DNA of 64,000 nucleotides from a virus. How positions within the stretch are numbered: position 1 is the first letter of the stretch; every line of letters starts with the position of its first letter. The position numbers and the translations under genes are program-made. This document shows, piece by piece, positions 32,001 to 41,800 of this stretch. The DNA lies in IMG/VR virus record IMGVR_UViG_3300020419_000006, positions 1 through 64,000 of that record, one strand, 5' to 3'. The notes under the pieces are model-generated. The model worked only from the letters and a program-made list of their open reading frames with translations, was not told where the DNA came from and made no database searches.

Positions 32001-35000
32001 ATCATATACCTCCAGTTTCCAGTTAGATACTATTGGAGATGAGATCAAGACATTTGATGTTGCTAATGGTCTAACACCTGGCAATGGATATAGTAATGGC
32101 ACATATATCAATGTACCACTTAAAAATAATCTTGGTTCTGGTAGTGGTGCTACTGCAGATATTACAGTCACAAGCAATAAGGTATCTAATGTTGTACTCA
32201 ACCAAGCAGGTAATGGATATACTGAAAATGATGTATTGGGCATATCTGAGATAGGAGAACAGTTAACTAATAATTACATTCCTTCTACAGCATCTTATAC
32301 ACCTGCTAGTGGTGATTTAGAGTTGACTATTGGTAATCACACTCTAACAACTAATGACACAATCAGAATTGCTAATGATGCTCTAATATTCTCATGCAGT
32401 TACGGTGGTGGTGGCAATCAGAACTATCCTAGATCCACAGACCCTATCGGAAATCTATTTGATGTTCCTATTACTGCTACTAGTGCAACCACTATTACAG
32501 TCAATGCTTTACAAGGCACAACTCCTACAAACACTGATGCTCATACATGGCAAGGATTAAAGGCATATCAGTTCCAACCTACTAAGGTCAAGTATATTCC
32601 TGCAACAGGTGACATGATAGTTACTGCTGCTAGTCATGGAATGTATAAGGGAGATAGAATTCAGATTGATACAGATTCATTCACCTTCACTTGCTCTAAA
32701 GATAATAACAGTAGTAATCACACATATCCTCGTGCTTCAGATCCTGTAGGTGGTGCATGGTTGACAATTGCTAGTGTAACCACAGATGCATTCACAGTTA
32801 ACGTTGGTGCTAACGAGAGAATGTCATTTACACCATCAGCATCAACATATAATGCTGCTACAGGTGATGTGACACTTGATATTGGTGCACATGCTTTAGT
32901 TGCTCCACTAGATCATACTGCAACGAATGCAGTCTATACACCTGCTGATGGTAAGGTTGTTATCACTGTAGTTGGACATGGAATGTCTAATGGTGACAGA
33001 GTGTGGATCGTAGATGATTCATTATCATTCACATGTACTCATGGTTCTGGAACTAAAACATATCCTAGATCAACTGACCCTATCAGTGGTAAGTTTGTAG
33101 AGATCTTTGATGTATCAAATGATACATTCACTATTCAGTGTTTGGAGACTATCCCATCAAGCAATACTACTACTCATACATTTGTATCTGCTCAAGGTGC
33201 AGGTATTAAACAAGCAAGAGATTTTGTAAGAATTAAGAGAAATGGATTGATCTATACTTGTGAGATGGATGACAGAGCAACACGTCATTCTTATCCTCGT
33301 CAAGGTGATCCTGCAGATGGTGCACCACTAGGTGTTAAATCAGTCTCAGGCAACGTTATCACTGTAAACGTTGGTAAGTCACCTATTGTCAATTACACCC
33401 CTACAGATGCCACATACTCCCCAACCACAGGAGTTATGGAATTGACTATCGGTTCTCATAGTCTTGTTGCTGGTAAGAGTATTAAATTAGCAGAGGGTGC
33501 TGTAACATTTACCTGTGCACAGGATGGTAATACTGTCAGTAAGAGTTATCCAAGATCATTGACAGATGGATTTGATGTAACAGGTGTTAACTATAATCCT
33601 GACAACGGTGTTATGACAGTTACGTCACTGGCACATGGTATGGCGAATGCTGATTGGATTAAATTCAAACCAGAATCATTAACATTCACATGTGGACTAG
33701 ATGGTAATGTTAAGAAAAAACAGTATCCACGTGCTACAGATTACCCCTATGATAGGTGGTTAAAGGTATCAAATGTTACAACTGATACATTTGACGTTGT
33801 TGTTCTAGATGTTGTACCTTCTACTAATACAGATACCCATTTATTCAGTCCATTACCTACTAGAGGACCTTCCTCAGTATCTTATAATGCAACTTCAGGT
33901 ATAATGAGTATCTCAGTTGAGCAGTTTAATGTAACTGATGCAACTTATAATGGTACAACAGGTGACATGGTACTAAACATTGGTACTCATAACCTAACAA
34001 CTCTTAATGTAATCAGACTTGATGAGGAATCATTATCATTCAGTTGTGAATATAACGGACAAGTACAGACTAAGGCATATCCAAGATCAAATGGTAATGA
34101 CTATGTTTACAACGTTGATATTCCAATCACAGCATACACACCTACTACAATTACAGTCAATGTAAATGGTGGTCAAGGTGCTATCAGTCATGCTGTACCT
34201 CATACCTTTATAAGTGCTACCGCAAACTGTGTTAAATCTGGTCATGGATTATCAAATGGTGACTTCATTAAACTTAAGGATGATTCACTAACATTCAGTT
34301 GCACACAAGGTCTTGGTAATAAGAATTATCCTAGAGCAGTTCAGGCACAATATACTGCTGCAGCAGGTACTACCTATGATCCTGTAACAGGTCTTATGAA
34401 TGTTACTACTTCAATCAACCATGCAATTCAGGTTGGTGATAAAATTAAATTTGATGATGGTGCTACATCATTCAGTTGTACTGCAGGTTCATTCCCACAT
34501 ACATTCGTAAGTGCTACTGCTAACGCTGTTACTGTAGTGACAGATAGTAATGCTCAGAGAAACGTAACAGATGCAGCATATAATCCTGCAAATGGTCAGG
34601 TAGAATTGACAATAGGTTCTCACAGTTATACAACAAGTGATACCGTTAAGATTGCTGTTAACTCTATAACATTTACTTGTGATGAAGATAGTAATGCTAC
34701 CCTTCACTCATATCCTAGGATAACTGATCAGGCATATGAAGCAGTATTACCAATTCTTGCTGAGACTGGTACTACAATTACGGTTGCTGTTGGTACTGCA
34801 GCATCTACTGCTGCTACTGCATACCCAAGATCAGGAGACTATGCTAGTGGTAAATGGTTAGAGGTATATTCAAGAACTGCTAATACCTTTACTGTCAAGG
34901 TATTGGATAGCGTTCCTTCAACAAATATTGCACCTCATACATTTACGACTGGTTCTACTAATGGTATTACATTAAAGGATCCTGCAAGTCAAGAGTTTCT

Positions 35001-37335
35001 TCCTGTATCAAATGTTACATTCAACTCATTCGATGTACAAGTTCTCAATACTGTACCTTCAACTAATACAACCGTTCACACATATATCTCTGGTGATGCA
35101 GATGCCATTACCATTGCACCATTTGAGAAGAAGCGTGACCCATTCTATGATACTGCCTTAAAGATTACTGCAACTACTGCAACGACTATTAGTGTTGATG
35201 TTCTTACTACTGAACAGAGTACAAATACCTACGCTCATAGTTTCGTATCTGCCTTAGCAGATGGAGTTATAACAGGTGGTAACTATGCTCATACATTTGT
35301 CGCTGCAGATGCTGGTGCTATTGTAACAGGAGATAGACATACATTTGTGAGTGCCACTTCAAATAGTGTCACAAGGGGTATTGTCACCCATGGTGTATTT
35401 GCGTATAACAAACTTGCAGATGCAGGTAGGTTGATACGTGACAACCTAGAGTTCATTGCAACTACTGCATATGGTAGAATGCTTGCTGCTAACCCAAGTT
35501 TCAATGGTGATGCCTACAAAGTCAAATGTATTCGTGACACTAAGTTGATATGTGATGCTGTTGCAGATAATATAGAATTTGGTGGAAACGATGCTACTTA
35601 TGATGCAGCAAACTTCTATGTTGGAACTGTACACTTGACTGGTGAAGAAGATCAGTCTGTTCAAGTATTCAACGCTGCTAGAGATATATGTCGTGAAGTT
35701 ATGCGTAATATCACAGTTACAACTAACTCAACCACTCTTGGATCTCAATTCAAGGATCTAACTATAACTAACGATAGTGGAAATGATGTGTACGACACAA
35801 ATGACTGTACTGCCATCGCTTCTTCTATCACAACACTCTTCGCTATTGTTACTACCGCAGTTGGTACTACAGCAGGTGGTTCTGGTAATCTTAATAGTAT
35901 TACAAGAACAGAAGCATCCAACCCATTCTTCCAGATTGGAGTGGGAACTGTAACCTTTGATGGCACAGACACCACATATACTGCACAGGTAGGCGGTAGT
36001 ACACAAGTACTACCCGCAAGTGATAACTTCCTAATATTCTTGAACAGCACCCTACAGGTTAAAGGTAGTACTGAGTCTTACACATACACTGGTAGCACAT
36101 TAACCTTTAATGAGGCACCTCTACCAGGAATGGACTTCTATGGGTTCTACTTTGGTAAATTGGAACTTATTGACGATCTTGCACCATACTTTGACAACTC
36201 TAAGAGAAACTTCACTATGAAGAAGGATAATGAACCAATATCCTTAGAATCTGATAACGCTTCTGTTATTGCATCTAACAACTTGGTCATCTTCCTAAAT
36301 GGTGTATTCCAAGAACCTCAGCAAGCATATAACTTGAGAGGATCTATTATTGAGTTCAGTGAAGCACCAAGAGCAGGTTCTGACTGTACTGCATTTATAT
36401 TCACAGGATCTGCTGAAGACGTATTATTGAGTAATACATACAACTCTGTTGATCCTGGTGACAGACTTCAGGTTGCTAGTGAAGGAGATGACAGACTGAT
36501 TGCTACAGTTTCTAGTTCTACTTCTATTGATAGTTACGAGTACGTAGGTCTTAGACCAATACCTGCAGAGTTCGTAGCTACTATATCCAGTGGTAGAGTG
36601 ACACAGGTTAGTATAACTAATCCTGGTTCTAACTATGAAGTACCACCAATCTTATTATTCCAAGGTGGAGGTGGTGAAGGTGCATTCGCAGAAACAACTA
36701 TCGAAGAGGGTAGTGGTAAGGTTATCTCAGTTACAAACTTGAAAGGTGGTAATAATTATGCTACAGTGCCTACAGTGTTAGCAACACACCCACTTCACTT
36801 AGAGAGAAAGGAAAGGAACAGAATTATCTCAGATTCAAATCTGATTGCTAATTCCTTCCTAACTAGTTCTGTCACAGATAGTGATACTACATTAAATCTG
36901 CAGAATGTCTGGTATGATGTTTCTCAAAAATATGGTTTCCCTGATGAAGCAGAAGTGCTTATTACATTCTATAATACTGTGAAGCAACATTGGACTGCTG
37001 AGAGAATTCTCTATGGTGCAAAGGATACATCTGCTAATACATTAACAGTAGCAACTGGTGGTAGAGGGTTTATGGGAACGACTGCCCATGCTCACACTAT
37101 ATTAACAGGAACTTACAGTGCGACAGGAACTGCGTGTACTGTAACTACAGCATCAGCTCATAATCTAATCAATGACATGTATCAATACTTAGATTTCACG
37201 AGTGGTGATGGTTTCGACGGATCTTATAAAGTTACCGTTACAGGAGCCACAACATTCACAGTCGAATTCCCGTTCTCTAGAACAACAAGCGGAAACGTAA
37301 GTCTCCTCCCAGAAGTTCGTCTGAGATCATTATAA
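23002..37335 (+). CDS. Giant gp7-like baseplate wedge protein with YHYH domain and repeat arms
   Basis: 4777 residues; T4 gp7 has 1032. Residues 1-260 (SLSVAGQFASFIQENYPTF, YILGKFKEQFL, FYAAKGSTRSFQFVLRTLFG) are the conserved baseplate part. GSGY-type repeats cover about 650-925. A YHYH domain lies near 1000-1118 (GYAFDGHPIYGPYGF, NGRFCVTPEYPNGVYAYF). Further GSGY repeats follow, then helical RYGGN modules near 2550-2780 and 4135-4245, and about ten tandem C-to-YPR units at about 3090-4115. The frame is intact over 14.3 kb. It stands where gp7 stands between gp6 and gp8. The repeats probably form long external arms or fibres. The gp7 identity rests on position and the N-terminal part. Confidence 0.85.
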   Translation: MTNSSWKVSSWTTPTTTVSVPPVPSEVSPESKSQISLSVAGQFASFIQENYPTFISFVKEYYKSQELKGYCFDVIQNWSDYYNIDNYGGLVTETTLISALTTTSSAVDVESTRDFPNEGLLMVDDEIIYYQKKGSTLFQDCARGFNAVKSVGEVGTFQFEETTAATHALGAKVVNLNNIFPLYILGKFKEQFLATFPKNFASGVTESTVIKRIKDFYAAKGSTRSFQFVLRTLFGVESEVNYPRERIFKPSDAYYTSREVIRAVAVSGDPIALVGQVLYQENDANDANVASARIYVKGVVEVFTPSGTIFEIDVDTNNSLGTFVTPYKSTLANDLGGQLTDTTVTVDSTLGWPEANGRFRIEDEIISYTDKTVTQFLGCNRARENTIINAHDSGQEVFAAFKIFGYSNVDNSEIQLKVYGGTRGVILNDGGKYYLPDSKVTTPAAPGFDSIDPLWDSFTYNVRRALRGSSATLGSVLADGSVRCTVVTKERHYLKRDDVIRILNAPEDIYNNMHDVAGIIDDFTFEFIFSSTPANGITGFEFYIAREFAFGKSDYNSINVGIEKYTADVQNTYKSSTDALVTSTGLPSHKIGPFGTNDLNPGNQRYLKRIPLVPSTKSTKTATPVGQVGIGSNGVPFFSYKGEGKKKYGGLKSITKINGGTGYDITNPPTVEFEADYKLNTPYASGIRVKYNGNRYKSLQAGISSNTLYPTHNTGDAAVGQITWEYEGTPAAATVSVKGSVTAINVTNGGSGYTTEPIISITGGGTTSDNQASATAQITSGTVTGINVVSGGSGYTSVPTITITGGNGSGATATATCRGPVDTINISNAGTQYTYEPTINLISGSGAVAYPSILNGKIESIIVTFGGSGYFGAPDVIITGDGVGATAFAQVDLSSNIVTGIVITNKGAGYSAGATTVSIVYPGSGASFQTNLTELTYNEAATAEELGVPSNQFTNRKTVDASNGATMQGENYLIYGGEYGYLYNPKQLRFLLRDNIDANMTELNPTSHSPIIGYAFDGHPIYGPYGFEDAENTAPYNSYKLMVSSYNVKSSRDALLSGLTDPMGTYIDDYEYTEGYGDLDQYNGRFCVTPEYPNGVYAYFATIKGSAGEPKFPYFVGPNFYSEADAVNWNGNGLQKNFTEDAVRYKAPFISTDNIVAKRKQLDNRVDFFLALEDTTTLIVMETGEILTYLEDGIGYYSYYPTIRGGTADSMVVSGTNKYSSSGVDQYLVEGGGKEYKVNDRLQFDNTGTGGEGISAIVSNVQGTTVSSISMMVLSGEDRYLATVNTTENHYLQVNDTAVITVADNLYTRNIKTKIIGSRYHFKYGDMLSGGMKLIAPYQNTTAYVYGDLIYVADRVYRAAQGTSGSSAPTHTSGTVSDGSMDWTYMRLRTDGNLYQDGWSSITGGSGYTNGTYSGVPITTNGSGKGAKATIVVSGGSVTNVTLTEMGTAYNVGDTITAADINLGNAGGSGFTITLTEVETEAQIQLNKAHQTEIGDIVNISGVSPASYNKTDYTVVRSDTLRRFVVKRNFGSVAAATTTNAEVYVQEPKLKLIDGHKYTFDTSDASNVGKTLAFTLDSANTDIFTYKNITDEVRDAVTGDQTSITILVDGLPGIFYYFDIQGSTSGNYFQAINDPIIGTQTVFSKTDTSFTYEMAVAPESGYAAATYTTDSVYPSGGIASISIGDPGRNYSSLPKLLSSTRSGSGATAVATISGSLSNVSVTNQGSGYNQASLPSGVVTLPDYVDLTLTNILGSFVPNEILISQTVQGNQTARGQVINWNPVTSVLRIRPLRNERTGAGNKGYIMFSTGVAETNNLFSADSQASISAISGTQATVATVVSGGGALSEVTVTAAGSNYRAAPNVIFDDPYYGSVDTITTLVQPAGNGTYTADQTTTGVTQTSVAPVNGTGATFTVVTDGNGRIATVTVTGGGSAYALGDVITFDGTKIPGGASNEDFTVTVNGLAHANPATIATLLDAAVDTITITNSGSGYLSAPNIEVSGGNGINAKFNATIVNQGVSAINIETGGLQYQSAPVVNITQKTGSGASILLKSSDMGKILKIGGDNITFNYSHDRTLKPELNTTYNLQLTRTQVLDYFTITSGGANFVSTPEIVLVGGSGSLYETRALIENEVIQTIQIINEGRGFLAAPTVEARVTHTWVGLQSNSTLNFPYNTKIPTGTKVTLQQNSGQFPPPLAVGTTYYAVAATIANGLADNQIRLATSLANANTGTVISFTGAPVGDALTGQTSFTLQTSDLGDNITAFMKPATFSVGERIYQGASTSSFTAYGFVKNWDASGRVVSVEIVEGEFKVGEPVFGEETAAFGQIHEFTRADAVFEVSPISTSATTWEKTTGFLDLNEQRLYDSDRYQEFSYDISSSININDWKNPLKFAAHPAGFKVVGTQVLSQASIKDHRSKPTLNLNSGNSYDWWIPATNSLGTTFNGTTYVIPKPSARNTGKLSVIQNFALGKADYSAAVPTEVQVYGKQLLDIQKILSCIAYKADDISDRSLSFDGSSSSLVDTSTNRITLTGHNLVDDQRVIYNSGGDRFQDARDLVIKNIDYIVEEVIGDLNYTYPNLIYNSTTCARDTRLILAAFANDLRYGGNQFSLTAVNSYVGQTISQGNAYIDAANLLKDNKNLIAAEAVYQMLQDQTVGIPSGYAGVPGGDQNCIDDIVDVIEAIAYNLRYGGNSEVWDAANYYVNTVHLDGEETQSVWAFNKAKEYAASILINTAITIQGQHGYTQVTNTGVTFDAATCATVDAAMDTLFNIVTTAISNDTLASVTRTNPSNHILHIEGEEIETIHAINKARDLMNLAVVNNLPIGTYTTKVPVTDLSITLASDSCATVTSAITTLAKLMTDGIDNPSTLPQLNEGNYPNIRTGTPITGLTNGTAYFVKYVDANTIELRTIAGGQSINLTGVGAGTGHTIRAFIDGVNTQFKLVENGAPFSTRLGKTPDKDQLFVLANGIVQNPTNYTYASDIITFNKPLLSGTTVVAMYYDRASYTSSFQLDTIGDEIKTFDVANGLTPGNGYSNGTYINVPLKNNLGSGSGATADITVTSNKVSNVVLNQAGNGYTENDVLGISEIGEQLTNNYIPSTASYTPASGDLELTIGNHTLTTNDTIRIANDALIFSCSYGGGGNQNYPRSTDPIGNLFDVPITATSATTITVNALQGTTPTNTDAHTWQGLKAYQFQPTKVKYIPATGDMIVTAASHGMYKGDRIQIDTDSFTFTCSKDNNSSNHTYPRASDPVGGAWLTIASVTTDAFTVNVGANERMSFTPSASTYNAATGDVTLDIGAHALVAPLDHTATNAVYTPADGKVVITVVGHGMSNGDRVWIVDDSLSFTCTHGSGTKTYPRSTDPISGKFVEIFDVSNDTFTIQCLETIPSSNTTTHTFVSAQGAGIKQARDFVRIKRNGLIYTCEMDDRATRHSYPRQGDPADGAPLGVKSVSGNVITVNVGKSPIVNYTPTDATYSPTTGVMELTIGSHSLVAGKSIKLAEGAVTFTCAQDGNTVSKSYPRSLTDGFDVTGVNYNPDNGVMTVTSLAHGMANADWIKFKPESLTFTCGLDGNVKKKQYPRATDYPYDRWLKVSNVTTDTFDVVVLDVVPSTNTDTHLFSPLPTRGPSSVSYNATSGIMSISVEQFNVTDATYNGTTGDMVLNIGTHNLTTLNVIRLDEESLSFSCEYNGQVQTKAYPRSNGNDYVYNVDIPITAYTPTTITVNVNGGQGAISHAVPHTFISATANCVKSGHGLSNGDFIKLKDDSLTFSCTQGLGNKNYPRAVQAQYTAAAGTTYDPVTGLMNVTTSINHAIQVGDKIKFDDGATSFSCTAGSFPHTFVSATANAVTVVTDSNAQRNVTDAAYNPANGQVELTIGSHSYTTSDTVKIAVNSITFTCDEDSNATLHSYPRITDQAYEAVLPILAETGTTITVAVGTAASTAATAYPRSGDYASGKWLEVYSRTANTFTVKVLDSVPSTNIAPHTFTTGSTNGITLKDPASQEFLPVSNVTFNSFDVQVLNTVPSTNTTVHTYISGDADAITIAPFEKKRDPFYDTALKITATTATTISVDVLTTEQSTNTYAHSFVSALADGVITGGNYAHTFVAADAGAIVTGDRHTFVSATSNSVTRGIVTHGVFAYNKLADAGRLIRDNLEFIATTAYGRMLAANPSFNGDAYKVKCIRDTKLICDAVADNIEFGGNDATYDAANFYVGTVHLTGEEDQSVQVFNAARDICREVMRNITVTTNSTTLGSQFKDLTITNDSGNDVYDTNDCTAIASSITTLFAIVTTAVGTTAGGSGNLNSITRTEASNPFFQIGVGTVTFDGTDTTYTAQVGGSTQVLPASDNFLIFLNSTLQVKGSTESYTYTGSTLTFNEAPLPGMDFYGFYFGKLELIDDLAPYFDNSKRNFTMKKDNEPISLESDNASVIASNNLVIFLNGVFQEPQQAYNLRGSIIEFSEAPRAGSDCTAFIFTGSAEDVLLSNTYNSVDPGDRLQVASEGDDRLIATVSSSTSIDSYEYVGLRPIPAEFVATISSGRVTQVSITNPGSNYEVPPILLFQGGGGEGAFAETTIEEGSGKVISVTNLKGGNNYATVPTVLATHPLHLERKERNRIISDSNLIANSFLTSSVTDSDTTLNLQNVWYDVSQKYGFPDEAEVLITFYNTVKQHWTAERILYGAKDTSANTLTVATGGRGFMGTTAHAHTILTGTYSATGTACTVTTASAHNLINDMYQYLDFTSGDGFDGSYKVTVTGATTFTVEFPFSRTTSGNVSLLPEVRLRSL
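24960..25790 (+). repeat. GSGY-type tandem repeats in the gp7-like protein
   Basis: Five to six units of about 35-45 residues built on I-x-V/I-x-x-G-G-S-G-Y-x-x-x-P-x-I/V-x-I-T-G-G/D-G-x-G-A-x-A. They look like stacked beta hairpins and recur in the same protein further on and in the genes at 37359 and 48213. Confidence 0.8.
32280..35350 (+). repeat. About ten tandem YPR repeat units in the gp7-like protein
   Basis: Units of roughly 90-110 residues: Y-x-P-x-T-G-x-M/D-x-L-T-I-G-x-H-x-L, then L-x-F-T/S-C-x-x-D/G-x-N, then Y-P-R-x-x-D-P and a closing T-I-T-V-x-V-G strand. One cysteine and the YPR triplet are kept in nearly all units. Some copies are truncated, and two lack the YPR part. Confidence 0.85.
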
Positions 37336-37338
37336 ATA
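37331..37338 (+). promoter_or_regulatory. T4-type late promoter before gp8
   Basis: TATAAATA overlapping the stop codon region of the giant gene, 20 bases before the gp8 ATG. Confidence 0.7.
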
Positions 37339-37358
37339 ACCAATAAAGCTTGTAGGTA

Positions 37359-38873
37359 ATGGCATTAGTTACTGATAAATTTAGAATATACGCTGCCGAG
37401 AGCTTCAGAAATACTCTGCAAAGCTCAAACAAAGTGTACATGTTCGTCGGTAGGGCGAAAACATGGGGGTCTTCTGACATCCCACCAACAGGTGAGCCTA
37501 TCGACAGTTTTGAGTATGCAAGAACTACATATCAGGATTCCGTTGCCTTTAAGCGTGTTGATATATCTGATACTGCATTAGTAGTTCCTAGAGTTGATTG
37601 GGTTGACCCAACAAAGACAACTGGTGGAGTTGGTCGTACATATTCAATGTACAAACCAGACTATGCACCAACTAAGACAACCGCAAACGGTGCGTCTAGG
37701 TTGTATGATAGTAACTTCTATGTTATGAACTCAGACTTCAATGTCTATAAGTGTCTTTATAATGGTGAAGATCCAGACTATCCAAGAGGTAGACCTTCTT
37801 TGGTAGAACCAACTGGTACATCAACCACAATTATTGAAACATCTGATAGTCCTGGTGTATATTCCTATAGATGGAAATATCTCTATACTATTGATGCTGA
37901 TAATATTCTAAAGTTTGTTACTTCTGAATTTGTCCCTGTATTATCCAATACTCTAGTAAATTCTGCAGCAAACCCAGGTTCAATTGACACTGTTGTCGTT
38001 GAGAATGCTGGTGCAGGTTATAACAACGGTACATATACCAATGTTCCTATTCGTGGAGATTGGGAAATCAATAGTGGAACCCAAGCACTATGTACTGTAA
38101 CTGTTGTTTCAGGTTCTATATCTGCAGTGACTGTTACTCAAGCAGGTTCTGGATATAGTTTTGCTTCTATTGATGTGGCACTAATTACTAATATTGGTAA
38201 TGGTACTAATGCAGCACTTGACGTTGTACTACCTCCTCAGGGTGGTCATGGTGCAGACGCTGTTAGAGAATTAGGTGCATATCGTCTTATGTTCACTAGT
38301 AAATTAGAAACTACTAGTGCATTCGTTGATTTCCCTAATGATTTGTCATACAGAAGGGTTGGTCTTGTACTAAACCCATTTGATTACAATACTACTAGTA
38401 TTTGTAGTCAGAACACAAGATCTGCTGTTAAGGCAATGATCTTTCCCCAGTCTGGTACTGGTACTCCTAGCGGAAGTTTTGCACCTGGTGAGACTATTAC
38501 ACAGACAAGCACAAATGCGAAAGGATTTGTAGTTTCTTATGACTCTACAACTAAAACTTTAAAATATTATCAGGATTCTGTTGATGGTACTGTCAATGGC
38601 AATATTATTGCGTTCTCTGGTTCAAACCAGATTACAGGTGGTACAACATCATATACCGCAACCCCTGATGCAACATTTGGAACTTCATCCGTTCCACTAT
38701 CACAGATTACTATTGGTGTATCTGTGTATGAGTTAGGTCTTTCATTCGTCACTGGTTATGCCAATGAAGAGATAGAACTAAACTCAGGTGAAATGCTTTA
38801 CATAGATAATAGGATTCCGATCACAAGATCGGCAGACCAAAACGAAGAGTTAAAAGTAGTAATTGAATTCTAA
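37359..38873 (+). CDS. 8: Baseplate wedge subunit gp8
   Basis: 504 residues against 334 in T4. The start MALVTDKFRIYAAESFRN and the conserved KVYMFVGRAKTW, SNFYVMNSDFNVYKCL and YSYRWKYLYTIDAD blocks identify gp8. The excess length comes largely from an inserted GSGY-type beta segment around residues 205-300 (NAGAGYNNGTYTNVP and ITQAGSGYSF-like parts), the same type of module as in the gp7-like giant. In the wedge it bridges gp6, gp7 and gp10. It has its own late promoter. Confidence 0.9.
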   Translation: MALVTDKFRIYAAESFRNTLQSSNKVYMFVGRAKTWGSSDIPPTGEPIDSFEYARTTYQDSVAFKRVDISDTALVVPRVDWVDPTKTTGGVGRTYSMYKPDYAPTKTTANGASRLYDSNFYVMNSDFNVYKCLYNGEDPDYPRGRPSLVEPTGTSTTIIETSDSPGVYSYRWKYLYTIDADNILKFVTSEFVPVLSNTLVNSAANPGSIDTVVVENAGAGYNNGTYTNVPIRGDWEINSGTQALCTVTVVSGSISAVTVTQAGSGYSFASIDVALITNIGNGTNAALDVVLPPQGGHGADAVRELGAYRLMFTSKLETTSAFVDFPNDLSYRRVGLVLNPFDYNTTSICSQNTRSAVKAMIFPQSGTGTPSGSFAPGETITQTSTNAKGFVVSYDSTTKTLKYYQDSVDGTVNGNIIAFSGSNQITGGTTSYTATPDATFGTSSVPLSQITIGVSVYELGLSFVTGYANEEIELNSGEMLYIDNRIPITRSADQNEELKVVIEF

Positions 38874-41800
38874 ATGGCACAGAATACTAACCTGAACATA
38901 GCTCCTTACTACGACGATTTTGATCAGAGTAAGGGTTTCCTAAAAGTACTGTTCAAGCCTGGCTACCCAGTCCAAGCGAGAGAACTTACTACGCTTCAGA
39001 GTGTACTTCAAAATCAGATCGACACATTTGGTACAGGTGTCTATAAAGAAGGTTCTATGGTGGTGCCAGGTGGCATTACACTGAACAATGATGTAGCTTG
39101 TGTCATAATACAAAATACGTACCTCAATTTAGATGTAGAACTATACAGAACTGCTCTCGATGGATTAGTTATTAAGGGATCAACCTCTGGTGTGCGTGCC
39201 CGTATACTATTTTCTATTAGTGCTACTACATCAACTAAAAATAATATCACATTCTATGTCAATTACCTCCAAAAGGCAACTGACAACACTACTAGTTACT
39301 TCTCAGATGGTGAAACCTTCACTTGTGAGACTGATTTCACTTATGCTTCCACAACTATTGCTGCTGGAACACCTATTGCACAGTTATTAAACTCTAATTC
39401 TAATAGTAGAGGTTCTACAGCGAGTGTAGGATCTGGAACTTACTATGTTAGAGGATATTTTGTTCCTGTAAACGAACAAACTCTCATTTTAGACCAGTAT
39501 GGCACTTCACCATCATATAAAGTTGGTCTAAAAGTAGAAGAAAGGATTATAACTGCTGATGAAGACGCAACTCTTTACGATAATGCCATTGGTAGTACCA
39601 ATTTCTCAGCACCAGGTGCCGATAGATTTAAAATTAACCTATCTTTAGTCAAAAAAGCAGTCACAGACCCCAATGCTGCTGACTTTATTGAGCTTCTTAG
39701 GACTGATACTGGTAAAATTCAGAAGAAAGTCGAACGTAGCACACTAGGATTCATCAATGATGTCCTTGCTACTAGAACAAAAGAAGAATCTGGTAACTAT
39801 TATGTCAAGAAATTCACTATAGATGCAAGAGAGAACCTTGATGATGGGTTTAACAATGGTGTATTTGCTTCAGGCTCTACTACCTCTGATGGTAATACTC
39901 CATCTGAATCTAATATTGCTGTTCAACTATCTGGTGGTTCTGCATACATTTCTGGTTACAGAACAGAAAGACTATCTACATCTTATAAGGATGTGGAAAA
40001 ACCAAGGACTTTTGATACTGTAGTAAATCAATCTCTTACATCTGATTTTGGTAACTATGTCTTCATGACAAACCAACATCAAGCACCTACCATATATGAG
40101 ACAATTGAACTAAGAGATACAGTCACTACAACACCAGGTAGTCCTGCAGGTACTGTTATAGGTCTAGCAAGATCTCTTAACTTCTATCATGAGTCTGGAG
40201 CATATAATAATCAAGAAACAGTTTACAGGACATATCTTTCTGATACTCAACTGTTTACAAAAATTACGTTAACTGGTAGTGGGACTTGGACAAATGGAAG
40301 AAAAGTGTACGGTGCAACTTCAGGGGCTACAGGATTCTGCAGATCGGGTTCAGGTACTACTGGATATCTTTACCAGACTAATGGTACTTTCGTTGCAGGA
40401 GAAGACTTAAAGGTCAATAATGCTGGCGGTGCTGCTCATGGTACTATTGCAGCTGGTGGAGTTAGGGCATATAACTTTAGTGATGTAAAATCATATGCAT
40501 TCTCATCTGGTGGTGGTACTGCTGATGCAGTCATGGATGTTAGAGTTGCATTACCTGGCTCAGGTCCTATTATCTCTGGTCAGAGTGGATCTGGTACATC
40601 TCAAACTGCTACTATTACAGCAACCTTATCTAACTTCAACACTCAGTTGAAAGTAGGTGATCTTGTTGAGTTTTCAAACAATGGTATAGCACATAAGTGT
40701 TCAGTTACTGCTGTTACCAGTGGTTCTGTATTCACAGTTCAGAAAGCAGAAGCTGGTGCAGGTAACATGGCTAATGGTGCTATCAATGGTAGTGTTGTTA
40801 GATCTCGTCCAGAAATTAAGGAAGCAACTAAGAAGAAACTCCTTACACCACTAGGATTTGAAGCATTAAAGAATACTAATAATAATAACAGTCAAAATCC
40901 TGCAGGTTATTACAGGATGAGTGTAACAGGCGTTTCTGTAAGTGGTGGTGCTGCTACAGTTGATGTAGGTTCAGGTCTATTAATTAAGAATGCAGACAGT
41001 GGTGATGACTTTGTTGTCAGTGTCACATCTGGTACAGGTGATGGAGATATATTAAAAGAAGGTGACTTTACTACAGGTAATCCCTCAGTCAACACACAGT
41101 CTGTTGCTCTAGGTGGTTTATGTGGTGGTGGTTCTGGTACTATTGATGTTACTGTAACAGTATACAGTTCTAATAGATCTGCTAAGGCAAAGACCACTGA
41201 GAGGATGAAGATCCTTAAAATTGACAAGACAACTGTATCTGGTAGTCCAAATGGTCTAACAACTGCTACTACTGGTAATGGATACAGAGTAGATGATGAC
41301 CGTATCGCTTTAGGTACTGGTGATGTATTCAAGGTTAAGGCAGTATATGAATCTGTAAACCAATCAGATCCACAACTTCCTCAGTTTACCTATACAAATT
41401 TACTAGGTACTCTATCTGTTGACGAAGTTATCACAGGAGATACCTCAGGTTCTAGAGCAAGAATTATATCAACCACAAGTAATATTGTATATTTCATCCC
41501 AGTAGAGGATGATGTGTTCACTGACGGTGAAACTATCACAGCACCTAATGCTACATTAAAGATCACTACAGGTGGACTTGTTAAGGGTGCAACTGATATA
41601 ACTGATAGTTTTGATTTAGATGATGGTCAGAGAGATCAATACTATGATTATTCAACTCTTACAAGGAAGGCAGGTTATTCAGCACCTACACATAGAATAT
41701 ATGTTATAGTTGATCGTTTCCTTACTACTGCAGGTGTTAACCCATATACAGTAGATTCTTATTCAACATCTGAGTATAAAATTATACCAGAGTTTGATAC

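Noticed and set aside
35745-36050. 101-residue minus-strand frame within the gp7-like gene
   Set aside because: Typical antisense shadow of a T/G/A-rich structural gene; no independent signals.
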